From: Phragmites australis | Lineage: Eukaryota; Streptophyta; Magnoliopsida; Poales; Poaceae | Assembly: GCF_958298935.1 (NCBI RefSeq) | Contig: NC_084932.1 | Location: 3,017,501-3,081,500 of the forward strand | Direction of reading: 5' to 3' | Length of the DNA stretch: 64,000 nt | Part shown: positions 57,701 through 64,000 of the stretch, piece by piece | Position numbering within the stretch: the first letter of the stretch is position 1 | Layout: every line of letters starts with the position of its first letter | Program-made: the position numbers and the translations under genes | The notes under the pieces: generated by a model | The model's input: only the letters and a program-made list of their open reading frames with translations | What the model was told of the DNA's origin: nothing | Database searches by the model: none

Positions 57701-57839
57701 TCCCGAATTTCTTTCTCTCATCCAAATGATTTCAAACGAATTGCATTAGTGTCATAAAACAAATTACACAAAATTAAACATAATGCTTAAAAAGCATAAT
57801 TATTCTTAATTATGTGATTATGGAATTTGGGACGTGACA
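54761..57839 (-). repeat. 5' LTR of the Gypsy element (3079 bp)
   Basis: Pairs with 46,667-49,736. On the plus strand it starts TGTGAGGAACC (intact end) and finishes GGGACGTGACA at 57839. The short-word array of the other LTR is present here at 56,630-57,030 with more decay. Confidence 0.95.
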
Positions 57840-57844
57840 TTTAT
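57840..57844. repeat. Target-site duplication TTTAT, right
   Basis: Exact match to 46,662-46,666. Removing the element and one copy rejoins the AT-rich spacer between mudrA and the PMD gene. Confidence 0.95.
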
Positions 57845-58028
57845 GTTCTTTATTTTAGAACTTTGTTGTACTATTTGTATATTATTTATGTTGCTGATGT
57901 AACAACTATGTTGTATGATGTGTGTAATAGTTGTGTTTGATATTTGCAGTTTTTAATTGTGTATTCCTCATTGTACATTATTTGTGCAACCTCCTCATTG
58001 TAACATATGTCGTACCTCTTTTGCAGAG

Positions 58029-60620
58029 ATGAAGCCATCGTACAAGCTTCTGGACCGTTCATTGGATTAGCATCACCGCGGCTTGTTACAGGCCACGCGT
58101 GGCCCTAGGAATGTTCCAGTGTTGGTGATTCATGCACCTATGAGGGCTTGGCGACTTCAACCCCAGTGGTTACACATAGTTTAATTTGCCTACAACTCAT
58201 TTAATTTTTTTATCTTAACTAATCAACTCATGTATTGCAGGTTGGCCAGCGCAGGACTTCTTCCTCTTGCACGGACGATTCAGGCCACAGATGAGGGTGC
58301 TGGTCCGCATCAGGTGGTTAAGGGTGATGAGGATGAGGGTGGCAGTGATGACGGTCTCCAGTGGTCACGACGGTTCCCGTTTAACCGTTCCCTTTTTCGG
58401 CTTTGGTGGACCGATAGAGGCCGGAAACACACACGTTCCACATGTCATTTGGGGATATGGCAATCATGTTGCAGGACGTCTCCATGCTAACTGGGTTACC
58501 GATTTCTGGTGAAGCGATCGTTCCTTTGATCACTCCACCTAGTTGGAAGTAGGACTTGTTTGAGAGGTTCCAGGGAGTTCTACCTGACCCATTCGATGGG
58601 GGCATCTTGCCAATTCCGGTGGATCAAAAGCACGGGCCCAAGAAGCAGTAATTGGAGTAGTTCAAGGTTAGTAATAGTTTTTGGTGCTTCGTTAATTTCA
58701 TATTGAAAGTGGTTTGTCCATTTGTTATCAATCAATTTACTTATGTAGGTGGAGAGGATGGTTGAGGATCCCACGGAGCACCAGGTTACCTGACACCTGG
58801 AGGCTTACCTGCTGTGGTTGTTCAGTCGGGTGATGTTCACATCCACCCACGAGAACCGTGGATGAATGTTGGATACCATATGCCTGGGTTATTGCTGAAG
58901 CAGCCGTCGACGACATTCCTCAAGTGTCGTGGGGTTTAGACGTTCTTGCCGCCATGTACAGCACCATGTGCGAGCCCTGCGTGAGGACACGCAAATCGTC
59001 CATTTTGGCGGGTATGCCTCTACTACTTCAACTGTGGTCCTTCAAGCGCTTTCAGGTTGGATGACCCCTTGTGCAGCATATGTACTACACCTCAGAGATG
59101 TACGGCAGCAACGACATCGACAAGCCAACAATGAGATCACTTTGGACACGTCGACCGGTATGACCTTCAAATTAACCACAAATTTCGTATGTGTAATAGT
59201 GGCTCTATAAATTAGACGAACTGTAATTTTGCAGCTGCAATGGGTGGGAGTGCAGGTTCATGATGCATATGAGGCTTTTAAAGAACTGTTCGACCACCTA
59301 AGGCCTGATATGGTCATTTGGGAGCTGTACACTTCCGACTTCATTCTCTGAGGATCCACAGGCTGTGGGATCTTCGAACTTTGCTACAAGGACTCACAAT
59401 TTTGGATTATGAGGAGGAAGTTGCTTTCTGACATCTTCAGTGAGGACTACGTCGCCCACTGAGTGATGTGCCAGTTCCACCTGTGCCAGGAGTTCCCAGT
59501 CCCACTAGGAGACTGTGTTCTTGCTTCCTTGCACTCGTGAGTTATAATGTCAGCTACCTTGTTTCATTATGTGTTTTCCATTTCTCTAATTCAAAATTCA
59601 TTTTAGGTTGTCGACTAAGGGGCCACAAAAGAGCCTATTGACCTGACCAATAGGATGCAACCTTAGTGCAAAAGTGGGGCCAGGCTCTTATGGACGTGAT
59701 CGAGTATGCTGCACCTTACGATGATCACAATTACCAGCCGTACTTGCAGTGGTACACTACGCGGACTCGCACACGTCTCCTTCTTGTCAATGACCCACCA
59801 CATCGACCCTCGACTAGCACTACTACCCTTTACTTAGGACACGTAGGAGCATCACTGCACCTTGCGGTATATGAAATGTTCAAATTTTTATCGATTCTTA
59901 CATTCACGTACCTACTATGGCTAATGATGTGTCGTCTATGGTAGTCCGACTTGGGGGGCAAGATTCACATGGAGGGAGTGAGTACGGCTACTAGGCTGTG
60001 TGAGCATGGCACTTGTGGTATGGTGACAGAAAACATCATCAGAAAGTTCTCCCGTTTGGCCGGCAAGGGATAACGTATCGTGGAGTGCACATTGTGCCGG
60101 CAGCCCAATGCCGTTGTACATCACCCGTCGGCGACATGTACCACGCATAGGCCCCCGCAACGTACCTACACCTCGAGCTGTCATGACTCTTTATTCCATA
60201 ATCTCTGACTTAGTACACATTATATGACATTACTCACTTGTTTGTGCACGATGTAATGCAGGTGTGTTGCGCATTGAGACTACCACACAGGTTTCAAGGA
60301 GTTCATCGCACTCCAGCTAGGATCCATGGCTTGACTACGGAGGGGCCTCCAAAGTGATGGGGCTGTCCCAGTTCTACTGTGCACCTCTGCCCACTCAACA
60401 GGAGACGAAAGACATCTACGGTCTCCAGTTGCCCAGACGTGAGTGTCGTGAGCCTGATTGGTACACACCATCCGTATACGACCATCCTCGAGAGGAGGAG
60501 GAGGCAGCATCCCAGCGTCAGCACATAGGCCAAAGCATGCCAAAGGTAGGGCCCATGATAGGGGTCAGGGTAGGGGCCAAGGTAGGGATCAGGCGTAGTC
60601 TATTTTACTTGTATGCTTAG
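58029..60620 (+). pseudogene. MULE-borne plant mobile domain (PMD) gene, decayed
   Basis: An ATG at 58029 after a TTTTGCAG acceptor-like site starts MKPSYKLLDRSLD, then TAG, then HHRGLLQATRGP. Later exons read AGLLPLARTIQATDEG (from 58,245), LVDR*RPETHTFHMSFGDM and MLQDVSMLTGLPISGEAIVP (58,400-58,530). 59,235-59,500 has VIWELYTSDF, ELCYKDSQFWIMRRKLLSDI, and AH*VMCQF, where the family has HRVMRQFG (CGA to TGA). 59,666-59,790 has GQALMDVIEYAAPYDDHNYQ and PYLQWYTTRTRTRL. The last exon (about 60,350-60,620) has DIYGLQLPRRECREPDWYTP and a GQGRG-type tail. PMD genes are known passengers of MULEs; their role in transposition is unproven. Confidence 0.8.
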
Positions 60621-61071
60621 TCAATGTATTTTGTTCAGACTGTTACATGACTATTTATTTTGTTTAGCTTTCTATTTCATTAGTTTAGACTGTTCCTACA
60701 TGATGAAAAATAAACCAATCCGTGTTGCCAATAATCGATGGATCAGTCAGAGAAGATGCTAGAGCACATGATTCATCAAATTCGTAGCACTGGCCGCTAC
60801 AACGGGCCTATGGGCCTATACCTATAGCGCAGGAATCATGGCTTTAATGGCATGCGCAATGACCAATCACTCGGTCCGTGCACCGCCACTTGAAAACAGC
60901 GAGCCCATGACTACAAACTACGTGCCCGTGACTCGATTCTAACACATGGCTGGATTCCTTGAGATCTCTAACACAGGCCACCACCACCTACTCTATATAA
61001 GGGTAACCCCAAGGATGAATACGCATCAGTGAATACAGACCGACTGCTTTATCTCCACAACAATCCTATCC
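60621..61071 (+). other. Spacer between MULE genes 2 and 3
   Basis: Non-coding. A TATATAAG box at about 61,001-61,008 lies about 70 bp before the ATG of the next gene and may be its promoter. Confidence 0.45.
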
Positions 61072-62340
61072 ATGGCTTTCAGGTCTAGGTCCAACAAGGG
61101 TAAGGGAAAGATGGGCTCTTACGAGCTATAGCACGACACCCTTGATAGACTCAAGCGTGAGGACGGAGAGCGAAAGAGAAATGAAGACCCAGAGTAGAAG
61201 AAGAGGGAGATGGAGCTGTAGATAGAAGCGCACGAGGCACGCATGCCACGGTGCGATTGCAGTATAATAGAACGCCAGAAACCGTTCCTGCTTACCACAG
61301 TTGCTTGGTACTGATGTGGGGTAAGTGTACATAACATCCTATCGTGTTAAAAATTTCATCTAATTTACCTGCTTCCCTCCAACAGGATTTACCTGCTTCC
61401 CCACAACAGGATGCCAAACCTATGTGCAAGTACGAGTGATACACGAACGAAGAAGAGCACGTGAACATCAACTACGGTTACGAGGAGGCTGAGGCAATGA
61501 GACATGCGGATGTTGAACGGCCCAAGATGAGGCTACAGGAGCTCAATGAAGAGTGGTGGGACAAGTACCTCACTACATGCGGTAACATGCAAGTTCCTCC
61601 ATAATGCATGTGTGGCCTACCGGTTATGCCAGGGCCTGTGGCACGTGGACTGACATAAGGGTACATGTGCAGCAAGCCCTACCCCTATGGATGCAACTTT
61701 CAAGAGATCCGCTGGGAATATCTGGATGAGAAGCCTCCATCTTTTCCACCAACCTTGTAGAAGTTTTCTTGCACCCAAAAAACTGTCTTTTCATAAGGTA
61801 TGCTTCATTTAGTGATAGGGTACTACATGCCATTGTAACTTGTCATAGATTGTCTAGGGATAGGGTACGAGTTGGTGTATGTTGCCTTATGTACTATAGA
61901 CACATACAGACAACAAATGCTTACGATGAGCCTTATATGTGATATACTTTACTTTCATCAATGAAATGGTCGGGATTTATCATTATGCCAACACATCTTT
62001 TCTACGTCCAATACTTTCATAGGATTCCCTGTCTTCCATGCAGAGGCAACAATAACTCCTTATTGAACTTCTGCAGAATGAGATGATCACACAAAGCAAC
62101 ATCTTTTATAGGGAATCTCCACCAAGCATCAATAGTACAACTTTTCCAGCTTTCATAGGAATCCCTGATCATTTGTCCTTATGCACAATACTCCCATACT
62201 CCAGCCCCCAGCCATGCCCATGGACTCAGTCCATGCACCGGCCCCTGGCCACCACAAATAACCCTAGCCTGAACTATGGGTACACCACTCCTTCCTCATC
62301 TCTCTCAACTGTAATGTTATCTACTAACATTAGTTGGTAA
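61072..62340 (+). pseudogene. Third MULE gene: coiled coil plus Cys-rich (zinc-finger-like) protein, decayed
   Basis: ATG at 61072 gives MAFRSRSNKGKGKMGSYEL, then TAG, then HDTLDRLKREDGERKRNEDP, TAG, KKREMEL, TAG, IEAHEARM: all three stops sit where CAG would fit. 61,440-61,760 continues EEAEAMRHADVERPKMRLQE and then CMCGLPVMPGPVARG and GYMCSKPYPYGCNFQE, a Cys-rich segment like GRF-type zinc fingers. A further exon (after TTCCATGCAG at about 62,043) reads LLIELLQNEM and a Pro/Ser-rich tail to 62,340. I do not know its role; position and decay show that it belongs to the MULE. Confidence 0.55.
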
Positions 62341-62419
62341 TATTGACAAATACCTTTCTTTTAGAATGTATTATTGCTTGTGATTGGAAATTATTATACT
62401 CTGTTGTTTGACCATTTTC

Positions 62420-63005
62420 CTACAAAGAAAAGGCAAGTTTGAATACAACATTGATATGAAAGTCAAAAAAACGGCAATTTATCTCTGCTAGTTCATTGTT
62501 CTCATAGTGCTCTTGCTGCTTCTTTACCAAATCTTGAAGAATTTTATCTTGCTTTCGCAGATGTTCCCCAAAATCTGACCATTCCTCTCTATCATCAATC
62601 TCATCTTCAGATGTTGATCCATCTATTGTAGTGATTCTAATGTTCTTGAGTTGACGTGGTATCCGATCATAAACTTGTTTAGGAATTGGAAGCAAACCCA
62701 TTCCATGCATTTGTCCAGGTTTTTCTTTCCCCAAAACTTGATGCAAAGCATCACCTTGCCATGCAACTCTTCCTAGATTATTTTCTGCTAACTCTGGTTG
62801 TTGATCGATTATGTTTTCCAATTATACCTATAAGCGAAGAATACATGCATACTTTACTCATTAAATCATTTAACAACTTAATATTTGTAAAAACATTGAA
62901 TGTATATAGCTTACCAGATGCTCATGATTATCTTTAGCCTTTGTCTTATGAGTTGCTAAGTAAACCTTCGCTCCATGTGGTTGCTTCTTTTTAAGATCTT
63001 GTTGC
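62420..63005 (-). pseudogene. Plant transposase (Ptta/En/Spm-type) C-terminal fragment
   Basis: On the minus strand, an exon at about 63,005-62,915 reads LKKKQPHGAKVYLATHKTKA then KDNHEHL with a GTAAGC donor. The next, from about 62,821, reads LAENNLGRVAWQGDALHQVL, GKEKPGQMHGMGLLPIPKQV, then EEWSDFGEHLRKQDKILQDL and a coiled coil to a stop at 62,420. This order is that of the C-terminal half of Ptta/En/Spm family transposases. The N-terminal part is not in the window. Both exons are open. Confidence 0.7.
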
Positions 63006-64000
63006 CTTAAAAAAGGTTACCTATTAAGATTGCATGTGTTTGTAATTCGCAGCGAACAGGATCGAGCCACAATTGGTATTGCGTGGACCAAATTAATTAA
63101 GTGCTTATGGACTTTGATTGGGTGATTAAAAATACCTGTGCATTTAAAACCTTGCATGTGCATGGAGGTGATTTTGCATGCACGTGTCTGTCCTCATGGT
63201 CATGTGAGTTGAGCCCGAATAAAAAAAGAACCATGTGTGCTATTCTGGAAATGGTCAGGGACTCAGAGAGAAGGACAGGTGTTTGCGTTAGGGCCTGCAT
63301 GTGGGCAGGCTGGATTCCCAGCGTGGTGCGGCCAGCAAGGGAGCTGTAGGCTCTGGTGGCTCCTGTTCGGTGAGGAGCAGTAGGAGACAGATTTGGTTAT
63401 CCTCCAGCAGGCCTGACTGATACATTAAAGATATGCTAGGATTGGGACATGGCCTGGGGGCCAAGTTGACAAGGATCCAAAAAGCTACAAATAGCGTATA
63501 TATGCATTTAGTAGTAAAGGATTCTCGCGCTCTGATTACGCGTGGTCAGAGATGTAGGTCCTTTTTCTTGGCCACACAAAAGACATTGTCCACACCATCA
63601 GAATCTCAACAGCCTGTTCCACCTTCCGCTTCTCCTCTGGTTTAAGAATCCTCCACTTCTAAATGAAAGAGATGATAGAAAAGAGCACATCAATTTTGGT
63701 GCATTTCTATCCCCATCTTGTTTCTCGTCTTCCAGATTTGCCCAAGCTAAACCAACAAAAAAAGAACAACCTAGCTAGCTTTTGAGGCAAAGCAATTTTG
63801 GTGCAACCATGTCTCAAACGGATACGGATCCTCTGACTTGAGGCGGTAAAGGCGCATCGGGACAGCAAAATGTGTGGTGCTACAATGCAGAACAGTAAAT
63901 TCACAGCTAGTTTTACTGTTTATAAGGCAATGTGCGTTTTACTGTATATCGGTTACTGTAGCGAATGATCTCATCCTTCCACCTTCCCTCCAACAGCCGA
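63006..64000. other. Right-edge stretch without a recognised gene
   Basis: It may include introns or upstream parts of the transposase to the left. ORFs at 63,101-63,349 and 63,433-63,778 show no family resemblance. Confidence 0.3.

Larger units (their letters stand above)
46667..57839 (-). mobile_element. Ty3/Gypsy chromovirus-like LTR retrotransposon (11.2 kb)
   Basis: Full structure on the minus strand: 5' LTR 57839-54761, PBS, gag, protease, RT, RNase H, integrase with a chromodomain-like C-terminus, PPT, 3' LTR 49736-46667, and a TTTAT duplication. Minus-strand LTR ends are TGTCACGTCCC and TTCCTCACA; in the 3' LTR the last CA has become TA. Long LTRs, the iMet PBS and the C-terminal motif suggest the Tekay/Del group (inference). 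gag and pol have numerous stops and a few shifts, so the copy cannot move by itself. It sits between the mudrA and PMD genes of a MULE. Confidence 0.95.
42450..62340 (+). mobile_element. MuDR-type MULE with three genes, split by a Gypsy element
   Basis: mudrA (43,804-46,628), a PMD gene (58,029-60,620) and a coiled-coil/Cys-rich gene (61,072-62,340) are all on the plus strand and follow one another if the Gypsy insertion is removed. AT-rich sequence with long runs at 42,460-42,540 may be the left TIR region. I could not match it to a right TIR, so both ends are approximate. Confidence 0.55.

Overview
This window is plant nuclear DNA from a grass-type (Poaceae) genome. That reading rests on the layered transposon content: MULE, CACTA and hAT elements, a Helitron encoding an RPA-like protein, Ty3/Gypsy elements primed by initiator tRNA-Met, and LINE remnants. 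It also rests on GT-AG introns and on one decayed host gene of the citrate-binding-protein type. Almost everything recognisable is mobile DNA in some stage of decay. I see no bacterial, organellar, rRNA or CRISPR signal.

Region by region: 1-2.2 kb holds the end of a Gypsy LTR with a mutated primer-binding site, joined to a broken plant-mobile-domain (PMD) gene. 3.7-9.2 kb holds a multi-exon minus-strand gene for a small papain-like cysteine protease with an N-terminal zinc-ribbon-like segment. Its 3' half is duplicated as a large inverted repeat (about 4.17-5.58 kb against 5.75-7.20 kb), leaving one decayed copy in line with the 5' exons and one open copy facing the other way. From about 10.8 kb to a clear terminus at 25,119 lies a large Helitron with a Rep/helicase gene (broken), a multi-exon RPA70-like gene and several local tandem duplications.

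28.9-35.2 kb is one LINE split by several insertions. The best defined insertion is a 2.45 kb foldback MULE (29,489-31,938) with terminal inverted repeats of about 0.9 kb, a 9-bp target duplication and a small coiled-coil ORF in its centre. 35.8-40.7 kb holds a hAT MITE with an 8-bp target duplication, a citrate-binding/alginate-lyase-2-like pseudogene, and CACTA-type elements, one with exact ends and a TTT duplication.

43.8-62.3 kb is an autonomous-type MULE carrying, in order, a mudrA transposase, a PMD gene and a third gene with a coiled coil and a Cys-rich segment. It was split by an 11.2 kb Gypsy chromovirus-like element on the minus strand (46,667-57,839; LTRs of about 3.07 kb; TSD TTTAT; tRNA-iMet PBS; polypurine tract). 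62.4-63.0 kb holds a piece of a Ptta/En/Spm-type transposase. Many in-frame stops in these elements are explained by C-to-T change, above all CAG to TAG, which fits decay of silenced, CHG/CG-methylated DNA.

The item most worth follow-up is the inverted-duplicated zinc-ribbon/papain-like gene: its architecture is unusual and its transcripts should fold into long hairpins. Exon limits, element ends without target duplications, and family names below are read by eye and graded accordingly.
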